This document shows, piece after piece, positions 11,770-23,878 of a stretch of DNA of 64,000 bases. Location: assembly GCA_946807835.1 (NCBI GenBank), contig OX327693.1, positions 10,123,501 through 10,187,500 on the forward strand, given 5' to 3'. Each line of letters starts with the position of its first letter. The first letter of the stretch is position 1. This DNA is from Ailanthus altissimus. Taxonomy: Eukaryota; Streptophyta; Magnoliopsida; Sapindales; Simaroubaceae. The notes beneath the pieces are model-generated. The model was not told the origin of the DNA, did not search any database, and was given only the letters and a program-made list of their open reading frames with translations. A program made the position numbers and the translations under genes.

Positions 11770-14700
11770 TGTTGGGTGTTGATTAATTAAAGGTGCATGC
11801 ATGTAGGATGTGTTCATTATCAAATATACACATCACATACATATATATTTACACAACGGAAGTCTAAAATTTGATAATAAACATAGTTATTACATATTAT
11901 CAAATTAATATGCAAGATTGAGAATTTAACCTATGAAGACTTTAGATTAAAATTGCTTGAAGTCCATTTGAAATATAAACTTTGCCAATTCTAACAATAA
12001 AAAAGGTGAGTTTAATTGTCTAGAATAACAATATATTAATCCAGTAATCAGTTTAACTTTTAAATATAATTCAAAGTTAAACTCTTTAACTTAGTTAAAT
12101 TTGTTATTTATTTATTCAACTCCTAAACAAAAATAAATTTAATTAATATTTTAATGGCTAACATTAATTAGAGAATATGATAAATAGAATATATTTTCAA
12201 CTATTGAAAATATTACAATTTTCATTCTCAGTTTCTCTCAAATTTGCCGGTCATCCTAAAATAGTTAATTAATCAAAATTGTTTCATTTTACTAATATAA
12301 ACCAAATATTTTTAATTAACACTTATTTTAACATGCATTTGATTTTAATTTCACTTGAATTTAGATATTTAACTTAACTTTTAATCTTAGTTGAAGTAGA
12401 ACTAACTTAACCTTAGTTAGCAAATATCTAACTAACCTAACCCTAATGAAAATTCTAGATAGGCAATCCAAGAGGGGGGTGAATTAGGTATTTAAAAATT
12501 AATGTACTAATATAAATAATTTATGCAATTATTAAAATATAAACAAATTTAATAACAAATAATTACAATAAATAATAGAGTAAGGGATAGAGAGAATGGC
12601 ACCTGGATATTTACGTGGTTTGGCACTCCACACGACCTACGTCCATGCCCTAAGTAACTCGCCTTGAGAATTTTACTAACTTGCCTTAAACCAAGGTCAA
12701 GAATCAATACGCTTGACTTCTTAAGTGTCAAGAAACCTTTACAACAAATTAGTTTCTAAGGTATCAATTAAACCCCTTACAATTAAAGAGTAACAACTCT
12801 TCTCTGAAAGTGTTTCCTACAAACACCTAACTTACAACAAAAGAGTAACCACTCTCTTCACAAAGTGTTTCTAAAAAATACTTGAATAAAATCAATACAA
12901 GAATTGATAAATAAAATAATTTAAACTCTAAAATGAATAAATATGAAGTTGTAAGAACAACGAAGCTCTCAATTCTAATATATGACGCTTTTATCTTCTT
13001 TTCTTATTTTTTTTAAGCTTCAAATGAGTGTGGTCTTTATAAAGAGTGAAAAATAATTGTTGCTACAGTAATTCTCCCATTGCTACAGTGACTTAACCGT
13101 TGCAACAGTAATGCACAATATTTGACCATTATACAGCAATTATTCCGTTGCTACAGTGCAGTTACAGTCTGTTGTCTAAGTTTTGATCTTTTGTATTTTA
13201 GTCCATTTTCTGAAACTTTCAAAACTTTGCACTTTGGTTAAACTTTAGCATACTTGAATAATTTTGCTATAACTTTCTATAAACAACTTCAAATTTACTT
13301 CCGTAAAATCTTTGGAAAGCTGACACAATTATCTTCCGGTTATCATCAAGGTTGTATATATTTTCTGTCTCATGTAGTACCAGTATAATTCCAAATATAC
13401 CTTTCTGTTTTATTTGCTCCTAATTACCTCACTTATGCATTTATTCTTTCAATATCTAAACATGAGATTTGTTATCATCAAAACATTAATGTGTATGACT
13501 AGAAAGTCAACACCTAATTAACTAACTTAACCATTGCTAGGTTAACCATTACTTAATCATTAAGTAAGGTTAATATCTAATTAACTTAACCATATGATTA
13601 ACTTTTAACTATAGTTAAGTTAAATTATTTATTTAACAAATAAATAAATATTTATTTTAATTATTTAATAATTAAATAATCAATTAAGTAAAATTATTTT
13701 TATACCCTTACTAGGTTACCAAGTTAACCTAAAGTGGGTCCCACTATTAACCATATACTTTAGTTAACTTAATCATAGTAAATTGTTAGATTTACTGAAT
13801 TAAACCATTCAATATGGTACGCTACTTAAGTGTACAATAAATACATTTCATATTGCGGGGCTCCCTAAGTCTACACCCGAATCGTCAAATAAAATTTTTC
13901 ATGAGTTTGTAATCGATGCCCCACGTACATTACAGATATTACAAATCAATACGTTAGACCATACAAGTTGAGGTCACAACACATACATATAATCATTCCA
14001 TCATATATACCCTAGATGTGTGGGGATATAGATCAGCACCGTTAAATTTTCATAAGCCCATCCTTAAACTTATCTCCAGATTTGTATCTCGATAAACAAT
14101 ATACGCAAACACTTTTGCGATATTGTTTATTCCTGTGAAAAAATCCTTTCCTGGGTTTATGCTTATGGTCATAAGACTTTTTGAAATACAATCTCAGAGC
14201 ATCGAATATACAATTTACCTATGTAAGTTGACGGATCTCGTATCTATGCATATTGAACTCTATGAGCATCAGACCAGACCCGTGACACATAGCGATTAGA
14301 CCATGAAAGGTCTTTGACATATATAGAACTAAAGTATGGTGGATCACTCACAAGCCCACCGTGGCACTCAAGTCAAAGAACCACAAATACTACTAAACTC
14401 GAGAGGACCTTCTTTTGACGGCTTCATAGGATATCTATTGAGGTCCTATTGAGTCTATTCAGTATCCAGTCTTGACTAAATACCCGTATGCCTATACAAG
14501 TTCTAAACTCATGGTCAGTTAAGAACAACCATCTGTACTATACAGATATAGACATACACAAATCTATATAATAGTTATTCACTAATAAACTCGCATTGGT
14601 GAACGTAAATCATGAACATAATGTTTGAGACATACTTACACAATGACATTTTCTAGCATATATTACAACTCTTTACAACTATGTTATTACTAGTATACTC

Positions 14701-14979
14701 TCAAGTTATTATCCCATTTCAGATAAGGCTTCTAGCTCTTAGAATGTTTTTTGACTTTTATAACCTGCTAGCTCTTAGTAGTGCTAACTTTTAGCATTTA
14801 TAACTCTCAACATTGCTAACTCTTACCCCTGGTCTAAATTCCTTTAAACTAGATCTAAACTTCTTTAAACCATACAATGTCTGTAGTGGTATAAGCATTA
14901 TACCATATGATTATAAAATTAACAATTTTTGTTCAAAATATTTATTGTATCGAATGGTACGTAAGCACCAACTCCAATA
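11770..14979 (-). mobile_element. 3' LTR of copia element C2 (LTR-alpha family), interrupted
   Basis: The outer edge is TGTTGGG at 11,770. On the minus strand the LTR begins at 14,979 (TATTGGAG, ancestral TGTTGG) directly after the pol end and a polypurine stretch, as in C1. Without the nested solo LTR and its TSD it is about 2.1 kb, matching the other alpha copies. It shares with them, inverted, the blocks around GCCCACCGTGGCAC (about 14,355) and CACGTACATTACAG (about 13,920). Confidence 0.75.
12447..13512 (-). mobile_element. Solo copia-type LTR nested in the C2 LTR
   Basis: It is bounded by TGAAAATTC and AGTCAACA and flanked by perfect 5-bp duplications CCTAA (12,442-12,446 and 13,513-13,517). 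Read on the minus strand it starts TGTTGACTTTCTAG and ends with a C-rich TTCACCCCCC motif, typical of one class of plant copia LTR, which supports minus orientation. A short repeat related to GTTGCTACAGTG recurs at about 13,055-13,170. Confidence 0.85.
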
Positions 14980-16940
14980 AAATCTCACTTGCTTTAGTGC
15001 CATTCGTACTGGTATCTCATACCAATATACTCTACGTGTTTCTCAAACACCATAAGAGTTTAGGCCTAAGTAAGTTTGCTATGTTATGCATGGATTATTT
15101 TCTAGATATTATTATGACTCCAGTAGCCAAGAACTTTTTAATTATGCGGTATTCAGAGTTCACATGATCAGAATACTGGTATGCCTTTTGGCTTCTTAGC
15201 TTGAGCAATTATAGCAATATAGTGGGATAGGATCCATTGAGCTTGAAACTATTCTAAGCTCTGCAACTAACTTGAATATCCAAGTGCTTCATTTTCAAGC
15301 TTCTTAAGCCGCAACATATTCTACCTCCAAGGTAGAATTAGTTATGGACATTTAATTACACACATTTAACTAGCTTTAGTACCAATGAAGAGAAATATAT
15401 AACTAGATGTAGATTTTTTTTACCTTCTAGATCAGACGAAAAATATAAATATATGCTTCCTTTGTCTTGTAAGAAACTTTCTCTATAATTGAAAAAACTT
15501 ATCCTCTTTATCTCTCAGGTAGTTCAGATATGTTTCATATCCATTTGATGGTTATGCTCTGGATTAGACAGATACCAGCTCGTAACACTTACAACTATCC
15601 AAATTCAAGTCTTGTGCATAACATGGTATGCATTAAGCTATTTCTAGCTTATGCATATAAGACGTTAGACACTCTAACTCTTTCATCTTTTTTTGGAGGA
15701 CACTTTCTCTTAGAAAGATGAATGCCATGTCTAAAAGGTATATTAACTGTCTCATAGTCAATCAAGTTGTACCTTTCATGGATTTAGTCTATGTATGAAG
15801 ATTGACAGAGTCTTATCAGCCTTTTAACTATATCTCTATAAAGCTTTATACCTAGTATACAGAAAGCCTTTCTCAAATCTTTTATGAAGAAGTTCTTTAC
15901 TCAGATAACATTTACTTACTTGATAAACTTGTAATATATCAATGTTGTTTTCGACATTGAGTGTATATATATTCTACTTAGAGAACTAGAAAAACCATAC
16001 TCCCATTGCCCTTTCTGAACATAGACTCATTTTTTATGAAACTAAATTTTTTGATTTCCTCATATAAACGAAGATTCTAGTTTCGAAAAAACTGCTTAAG
16101 TCCATAAATGGACTTCCTCAATATGCACACTATATTTGAAGTTAGGGTGGATACAAAAATATCAGGCTGTTCCATGCATATCTCTTACTCGATATATACA
16201 TCTTGGAATGCTGCATTTATATCCATTAGCTAGTTCTTAAAATCATAACACACGGCAATAACCAACAAAATCCTAATTGATTTTAGCATGGTTACTGGTG
16301 AAAAAGGTTTCCTCATATCCGATCTTAGATCTCTAACTGTAACCTTTTAACATCAGTTAGGCCTTGAAGGTCTCTACTTTCATATGGGGCTCATACTTCC
16401 TCTGCACTGATTTACAACTAATAGGAATAATTCTTACGAGAAGCACAACTAAGTCTAGACTTAATTATCATACACAAAGTCGATTTTAAATTTTATTGCA
16501 TTTTTCCATTTTTTCAAAACGATGTCAAACATCGTCTCTCCATAAATCAAAGGATCATTTTCTTCAACCAAGAAAACACCAATGGCACTTTTAGGTATCA
16601 AACATACCTAATCGGTGGTCTTGATATCCTTTTCTACTTATGAGAAAATTGTGTTAAAGGTATTTCACTCAATTGAACTTAAAAATTCTACCATCGATTC
16701 ATATATATTGTGATTAACTTCATTAAGTTTGATCTTTCTATAATCCCCACGATCCACGAGAAACTCTTTCTCTAGAAAAGTGGCATCATGAGTAACGAAC
16801 ATATTACGTTCATTTGAATCATAGAATTGGTATCCCATTGAACATTTAAGATACCTAATGAACTGATACTTGTACTGTTAGATATAAGTTTATTTTGTTG
16901 CATAACTCTTATGCAAGCAGAACAACCCTAAGCCTTAACT
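14980..16940 (-). pseudogene. C2 copia polyprotein, 3' half (integrase end, RT, RNase H)
   Basis: Minus-strand translation shows, from high to low coordinates, a GCSACIRVMQ block near 16,890-16,935 (the GCPAYIK block after integrase), decayed RT near 15,750-16,050, RNase H STLEVEYVAA near 15,299-15,336, and a C-terminus resembling KPLVFEKHVEYIGMRYQYE near 15,000-15,080 directly before the 3' LTR. Many frameshifts and stops are present. It is the same family as C1 but in opposite orientation. Its 5' half lies at 19,933-21,460 beyond an inserted LTR. Confidence 0.7.
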
Positions 16941-17120
16941 GTAAGACTATGGTGGAGCCCATCAACATGTTGGTCCAACCAGTGGTTGACACCTCAGCAC
17001 CTACTGGCGCACCACACATAAAATCCACAGGTAACCTACGCCCTCAACTAATGTCGAACCTAGAATCTCATCCCTTATAGGCCTTTAAGGTCCAATGGTT
17101 GTACCCATCGGGCTAGCCTT
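16941..17120. other. Unassigned 180-bp segment between C2 pol and an alpha LTR
   Basis: This stretch is less AT-rich than its surroundings (for example CAGCACCTACTGGCGCACC) and does not translate into the copia block expected at this place. I cannot assign it. It may be filler or a remnant of another insertion. Confidence 0.4.
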
Positions 17121-19234
17121 TGTTGTGATTTATGCTTATGTGCCATCCCATTATTGTATGAATATTTTATTTTATAATATTTATCTAGTTCATTATTTGT
17201 TAAATCGCTAATTACTATTATTAAATGGTTCAATGCTTTGGACACTACAGACATTATATAATCTGAAGGAGTTCAGATTCAGTCTAAAGAAGTTTAAATC
17301 AATGTTAAGAGTTAGCATCACTGAAAACTATAAATGTTAAAGAGTTAGTATGTTATATTGATTAGTGAAGTTTAAGAGTTAGAATCTTGTCTGTGATGGT
17401 ATAAAGATTTGAGAATACATTAGTAATAACATAGTTGTAAGAGTTGCAATAGGTACTAAAAAATGTTATTATATAAGTCTATTATCAAATTATATGTTCT
17501 TGGTCTTAATTCACTGATGTAGATCTAACGGTAGAATCTTTTTCATAGACTAGTGTATACTGTATTTAGATGGTCTAGATGGATGTTCCTAGCTGACCTT
17601 GGGCTTATTGGAAGTTCGTATAGCATACAGGTGTTCAGTGAGGACTGAATAATAAATAGACTCAACGAGGACCCTAATAGACATCCCATAAAGCCGTCAA
17701 TAAAAGGTCATCTCGAGCTGAGTAGTATATATAGTCCTTTGACTTGAGTACCACAGTGGACTTGTAAGTGATCTATTATACTTTGGTTTCGTGCATGTCA
17801 CAGACCTTTCATGGTGTGACCGCTGAGTGTCACTGGGTATGGTTCGATGCTTATGGAGTCTGGCGTGTACAAATATGGAATCCGTCAGCTCACATGGATG
17901 AGTTATATATCCAGATGCCCAGAAACTGTATCTTAGAAAGTCTTATGGCTATAAGCAATGAACCCAGAAAAAGAGTTTTCTACAGGATTAAACAATATTG
18001 TAAAAGTGTTTGCATATATTGTTTATTAAGATACATGTCTGGAGATAAGTTCATGGATGAGCATATAGAAATTTGACGGTAGTTATCTATATCCCCGCTT
18101 TTCCAGGATATGATTGGCGGAAGGATTATACGTATGCGCTATGACCTCAATTTGTATAGTATACTGCACTGATTTGTAATATCTGTGACGTGTGCGTAGT
18201 GCATCGATCTCGGACTCACAGAATAGTTCTGTTTGACAAATTGAGAGTGGACCTAGAGAGTCCTACAATATGAAGTGTACTCGTTACACACTGGGGCAGC
18301 ATATTGGATTGAATAGTTCGATCCAAAAAATTCCAACAAGCCAAATATTTATTTCTGTTTTCCTCCGGTCGTGCACGTGTCAAGACTTAAGAGTTAAGTA
18401 CATCAGTTAGTTAACAATTAGTTGTTGACCAATGGGATGTTAATACATGGCACATGTGGGCCAATTATTGTTTGATTTAAAAATTACCAAAATGACCTTA
18501 TTTGTTGGACAAATAATATCATTATTTTATTCATTAAAATGTTTATTGAATAAAATAATAATAATAATATATAATATTATTATTTAAATTGAAATCAAAC
18601 AATTAGTTTTTTAAATTTAAATTGACATGTGTTTCTACTATGATTTAATATAATTAAATTATTTATTTAATATTTATTAAATGAAATGATAAGTATAAAT
18701 GGATGACATTTGTTAATGGTAGGTCTTAAGATGTTTCTTAATGATGAGAAAGTATTTTCTCATTTGGCCTAGATTAAGGCCAAGTTCATTTAAATAATTT
18801 TTTATTTTATTTTATTTTCATTTGATTTATTGTAAATAATAATAAACAAAAACTAATGGCAAACATAATGGATGCCATTAGGTGAGAAAATGAAAGATAA
18901 TAATAAATAAATAATAGAGTAATTAGTTGCTCAATTAATCTTCAAAAAATTCGTGTAAGAGGTTAAGGAAGTGAGAGAAGTGAATTTTGCTAAGTGTTTG
19001 AAAATTCTCTCAAGTGTTGAGAGCACAAAAATACAACTCTTCCATATTTGCCTTTCCATTTTGTTTTGGTCACCCATACTATAAAGTAGAAACAAGGCTT
19101 TAAGAGTTGAATCATTTACTGAAAAAGTTACTATTCTAGCTTTCTCAAGCCCACTGTGTTGAGAAACTAGAATTGTGAACTGGTTACTTCAAGGCGGGTA
19201 CTTCGGTTCGACCAAATTCCAAAGGCTTGACAAG

Positions 19235-19766
19235 TGTCATGCCCCAAATATTCTCAAGCAATTACTTAAACATTTGGAGCATGACAAGACCACTAAGAGG
19301 GTATTTAGTCCATTGTGTGTTACATGGGCTAGAGCTTCTAGAAGGCCCAATTAACTTGGGTTAAAACCACATGTGTGTGGTAGGTGGGAGAATATTTTAG
19401 AAATGACATATTCCTTGGGATATCCTTGTGGTAGGTGGCATATTTAGAATATTCATTTGGATATTCTCCACTTTAGATGTGGACCATTGGATTAGAGTGA
19501 ATCCTAGCCGTCCATTGTATATAGCTTTAACTATAAATAGATGGAGCTCTCACTTGAGAAACCATCCTCTAAATTATAGAAATATTCAAAGCATTGTAAT
19601 TCTATAGTTTTGTAATCTTTCTTTAGTAATAATATACGAGAGTATTCTCTCAAACACTTGGTGTGCTTCTTCTTCATCTCTTTCTTTGGTTAATTGGGTC
19701 TTGTAGGCTGCTTAGCACTTGAAAAGTGTCTAAGGCCGCGCGGGTTCGAAAAATTAGTCCGTGACA
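19235..19766 (+). mobile_element. Solo 532-bp LTR nested in alpha copy A
   Basis: The ends TGTCATG and CGTGACA form inverted termini. Flanks are ACAAG on the left and CAAGG on the right, consistent with a CAAG or ACAAG target duplication depending on the exact end. A TATA box at 19,532 and T-rich sequence downstream indicate plus orientation. It is probably from a copia element. Confidence 0.75.
19532..19539 (+). promoter_or_regulatory. TATA box of the solo LTR
   Basis: TATAAATA followed by GATGGAGCTCTC lies about 300 bp into the 532-bp LTR, a normal position for the U3/R boundary. Confidence 0.6.
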
Positions 19767-19932
19767 CAAGGTACTATTCCTCAATCTTGAAGTATTTTAC
19801 ATATATGAGATAACATGTAAAGTTTATTTGTATTTATCATTATGAAATTTGTATTTCACTTATCCGTTGTGCATGTATATATGTGATATGTATGCTATAT
19901 TTGAATGATAGATACAAACCCACATGTATACA

Positions 19933-21460
19933 CCCTAAGTTTAAAATCACTCACATTAACATATTGAAGACTCAATTTCCTTTTATTTTATATCTCATAC
20001 AGAGTATAAGAAATAATTTTCGATAAGTGAACAGCAGATTGTAAAGCATAATACCATAGATATTGTAGAAAATCAGTAAAACTCAATATCAATCAGACTA
20101 TATCTAATAAAGTCTAATTCCTTCTTTCGAAAACATATTTGTGTTTAGAAGTATCTGGAAGATTATGTAGAGTGAGAATCGTATTCTCATTTAAACAATT
20201 TGTGAATTTACTGCTTATGTATAAATTATCTTGATCTAATTAAAGGCATTCAATATACATAAAGAATTGTTTCTATACTTTATTAGTTGAAATATTTTGA
20301 ACACTTTAAAATTTTTGACTTATGTTTCCCAGAAACATATATCTATATGGTGACATATTATTATAAAGACAATAAAGTCTCAAAATTCACCCAAGGTAGT
20401 ATGATTCATTGGACTAAATACATCACTATGTACTAGTTCCAATAAATCAGTAGCCTAGTATTTAACACCTACATTAAGATTTGGTCATTTTTTCTTGAAT
20501 TTAAAATTCATTAACTAGTTAATGTTCTATAGTTAGATCAAATAACTGACCATCTTTAACCAAAAAGGATAGACATTTTATGATTATATGATCTAATCTT
20601 ATGTGCCACTATTCCTTATTATTCAAAGTCACTGAATTACTATCTATTATGTTCACTTATACATTAATGACATTTTTTTGTTGTATATATGATATAACGA
20701 CCATTTATTAACTGACACTCAATTAGTAAAATATTATCACTATCATATAAACATGAGCAACTATTTCTAATGTACTTATGATAATCCTCTCTGTCAACTA
20801 TAGGGAGTGATATAATTCACCTAATAATATTTGGCACAAAATAGCAATTATACAATAATAATGCTTTTTGCCAGAATAGAGAAGTGACTTAAAAGTCTTA
20901 ACGGCTGCCACATATAGGAAATCTTTATTTCCTACATGAAGCTGAACTTCTCATTTTCAAGCTTTCAAGCTTCTCTCAAATCATGCAACACTTTACAGAT
21001 ATGAGAATAAGAAGCGGTATCTCATACCCTTGTAGACTTAGCATCATATGCTAATGAAATGTTTGTGATTGGTAAACAAGTATCTAATAGGTCAATTTTT
21101 CTTAAGTCAAGATGTTAATGACAGCAACATTTACTATTTCTAACCTTATTATGGTGAAAACACTTTTTATTATGACTATTCTCTATTTGTGGTTTAAATA
21201 TATCAAATATTTCTAAATGTAGAACTATTCTCAAATTCATCAGTAAGTTATAAATATTTTTCTTGGTACCCTATAGTTGGTGTGTATCGATCAAGAGTAC
21301 TAATGAATTGGTCATACTTATTTTATCTCTATAAGACAAGTATCTTATCTCTATAAGACAAATAAGGAGATGTATAGTGGAATATTTCTAATCGTTAATT
21401 AATAACGCTATATATCATAGGTATAACTATTATACATTTTTTAAAACTAAAAATGTCATC
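19933..21460 (-). pseudogene. C2 copia polyprotein, 5' half (protease to integrase)
   Basis: The minus strand carries SHICKVLHDLREA near 20,970-21,010, the block that follows the catalytic DTG in copia proteases. It continues into a decayed segment with the expected VGN-type protease/integrase spacer near 20,900. Downstream sequence toward 19,933 should be integrase but is too degraded for firm motifs. A 23-bp direct duplication lies near 21,330-21,375. No 5' LTR, PBS or gag is present, because plus-oriented C1 begins immediately to the right. Confidence 0.55.
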
Positions 21461-21484
21461 CCACTACTTTATTTAATCTCTCTC

Positions 21485-23203
21485 AATATAGTCCTCCTGG
21501 TACTTCTCAATACAGTGGTGTTTCAAAGAAGAGGAATCAAATTTTATTAGATATAGTTCGATCGATGATAAACTTTAATGATATTTCTTAATATCTTTGG
21601 GGATATACTCTACAGATTGGTGCTCACTTGTTGAAAAGAGTTCTATCAAAGGTTGTTCCTACCACTCTATATAAGATATGAACTGCAAGGAAATACAATT
21701 TGAAGTATGCTAAGATTTGGGGTTGTCCTGCTTATATAAAGGTTATGCAATAGGATAAACTTGCACCCAAGGGATAAAAGTATCGGTTCATTGAATATCC
21801 CAAGAATTTTATGGGATATCAGTTCTATGATTCCGAGGAACGAAATGTGTTTGTTGCTCATTATACCACATTCTTAGAAAACTATTTTTTGATAGATCAT
21901 AATGATTATATAAAGATTGAACTTGATGAAGTTAATTAAAATGATAGTGATCTATTGATGGAACCTTAGGTTCTACTGAGTGAGATACCCTTAACATGCC
22001 CTCCCCATAAGTTGGAAAGAATCTCGAGGCCATCTGTTAAATATGGTTTAATGCGAGAAGGTGCCTTTGATATTTTTTTAGTTGAATAAAAATATCTTTT
22101 GACTTATAGACATTGATTTGAAAAAATGGCAAGACACCATAAAATTCGAGATTGATTCTATGCATGATAATCAAGTCTGAGACTTGGTTGAATTTCTCAA
22201 AAGAATTTTTTTATTAGATATAAATGGGTTTACAAGCAAAAGTATAGATTTGGTGGGAAGGTAGAGAACTTTAAAATTCGATTGGTGGTAAAAAGTTATA
22301 CTAAAAAATTTAGGATTAATTATGAAGTCAATTCAAATTTTATTGGCTATTGTATATATTATGATTATGAAATATGGCAGATGGATGTAAAGACAGCTTT
22401 TTTGAATAGATATGTCAAAGAAGAGATATACATGGAATAACATGAAGGTCTTACATTCAGCTTGACTTCTAACCTAGTGTTCGACTAAAGAAATCTATTT
22501 ATGAACTTAAGTAGGCTTTTCAAAGTTAAAGTCTTTATTTTAATGATGTAATTAGAGGGTTTGATTTTATCAAAAATGAAGAGGAAGTGTATGTATAAAT
22601 ATAAGAAGGTTAGTGAGAGTATGGTTGACTTCTTAATACTTTATGTGGATGCCATACTCATTATCGGCAACGATATTGGTATGTTGTAGTTAATTAAGAA
22701 TTATTTGAGAAAGAACTTCTCCATGAAGAATTTAAGAAAGACTTCTTTTATACTAGTTATAAAATTTTATAAAGATAGAATTAAAAGGCTAACAGAACTC
22801 TCCTAATCCTCGTACATAAATAGTATTCTAGAAAAATATAACTTTACTAACGGTAAGATAATTAATGTACCTTTCAGACATGTCATTCATATTTCTAAGA
22901 GAATATGTCCTCAAAGGAAGATAAAAAGTTAAAATGTCTTGCATACCTTATGCATAAATTGTTGATAGCATAATTTATGTCATGTTATGTACAAGAAGAA
23001 TGTCTTGCATACCTTATGCATTAACTGTTGGTAGTATAATTTATGTTATGTTATATACAAGACCTGACAACAGTTATGGCCGTAAGTGTTATAAGCTGTT
23101 ATTAGTTTGATCTAGAAAATGAACATTTAATGGTCGTGAAAACATATCCTGAAAGACCTTATGGGTTCAAAAGATAGGTTTTTAATTTATGGAAAGAGAG
23201 ATC
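21485..23203 (+). pseudogene. C1 copia polyprotein: integrase core end and reverse transcriptase
   Basis: Plus-strand translation gives an integrase end (PPGTSQYSGVSKKRNQILLD, then LKYAKIWGCPAYIKVM), a linker, then RT: KWVYKQKYRF, WQMDVKTAFLN, FLILYVDAILIIGND (the YVDD box reads YVDA), SMKNL, and PFRHVIHISKR. Stops and frameshifts are frequent. The 5' part (LTR, gag, protease) is missing. At 23,203 the frame GKRD is split by an alpha LTR and resumes at 27,413. The family resembles the large plant copia group with an HQKSKHVER RNase H motif. Confidence 0.85.
22934..23065 (+). repeat. 66-bp in-frame tandem duplication in C1 RT
   Basis: The block beginning ATGTCTTGCATACC at 22,934 is repeated at 23,000. 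It duplicates 22 codons around MSCIPYA...YVMLCTR, the conserved YAMLCTRPD region. The copies differ at several sites, so the duplication is old. Confidence 0.85.
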
Positions 23204-23878
23204 TGTTGAGATTTATGCTCATGTGTTATCCCAATTTTGTATGAATATTGTATTTTTATACTTTATACAATAAATAAATATTTTATTAAATCGTTAATTA
23301 TTTTTATAAGATAAGATACTTGTAACATTTTGGACATTATATTGATTTGAATGAGTTCAGATCAAGTCTAAGAAATTATAATCTTATCTGAAATGGGACA
23401 AAGACATGAGAATATATTAACAATGACATAGTTGCAAAAGGTTGCAAGCTTTGTTAGGAAATGTCATTTTGTAAGTATATTCTCGAATTATAAGTTCTTG
23501 ATCTATTTTCACTGACGTATGGTCTATTGAGTGGAACCGATTAATATAAATTAGTGTATATCTATATCTAGATTGTCTAGATGGTTAATCTTGAAGACCA
23601 TGAGCTTAGTGGAAGCTCATATAAATATACAAGTATTCAGTTAGAACTGGATACTGAACAAAGCTCAATGAAGACCTCCAATAGATATCCCATAAATTCG
23701 TCAGTTGAGGGTCTTCTCGAGTTAAGTAGTATTCGTAGTCTCTAGACCTAAACGCCACAGTGGGCTTATGAGTGATCTACCATACTTAGGTTTCACACAT
23801 GTTAGGGACCTTTCATGGTCTGACCATTAGGTGTCGCTGGGTATGGTCCGATGCTTATAGACTCTGGTGTGTGTAGAC

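Larger units (their letters stand above)
17121..19932 (+). mobile_element. Alpha-family LTR (copy A), apparently solo, inserted in C2 pol
   Basis: It starts TGTTGTGATTTATGC at 17,121 and ends near GTATACA at 19,932. Flanks GCCTT and CCCTA match at 3 of 5 positions, so the TSD is weak. It interrupts C2, whose integrase/protease half resumes at 19,933 on the opposite strand. It shares the alpha blocks with copies B, D and E, for example the GTGTACTCGTTACACAC-type block near 18,275. Without the nested LTR it is about 2.28 kb. Confidence 0.75.

Noticed and set aside
14971..14984. Possible target duplication (TAATC/AAATC) making 11,770-14,979 a solo LTR
   Set aside because: The copia pol C-terminus runs straight into 14,979, so this is a 3' LTR and the match is chance.
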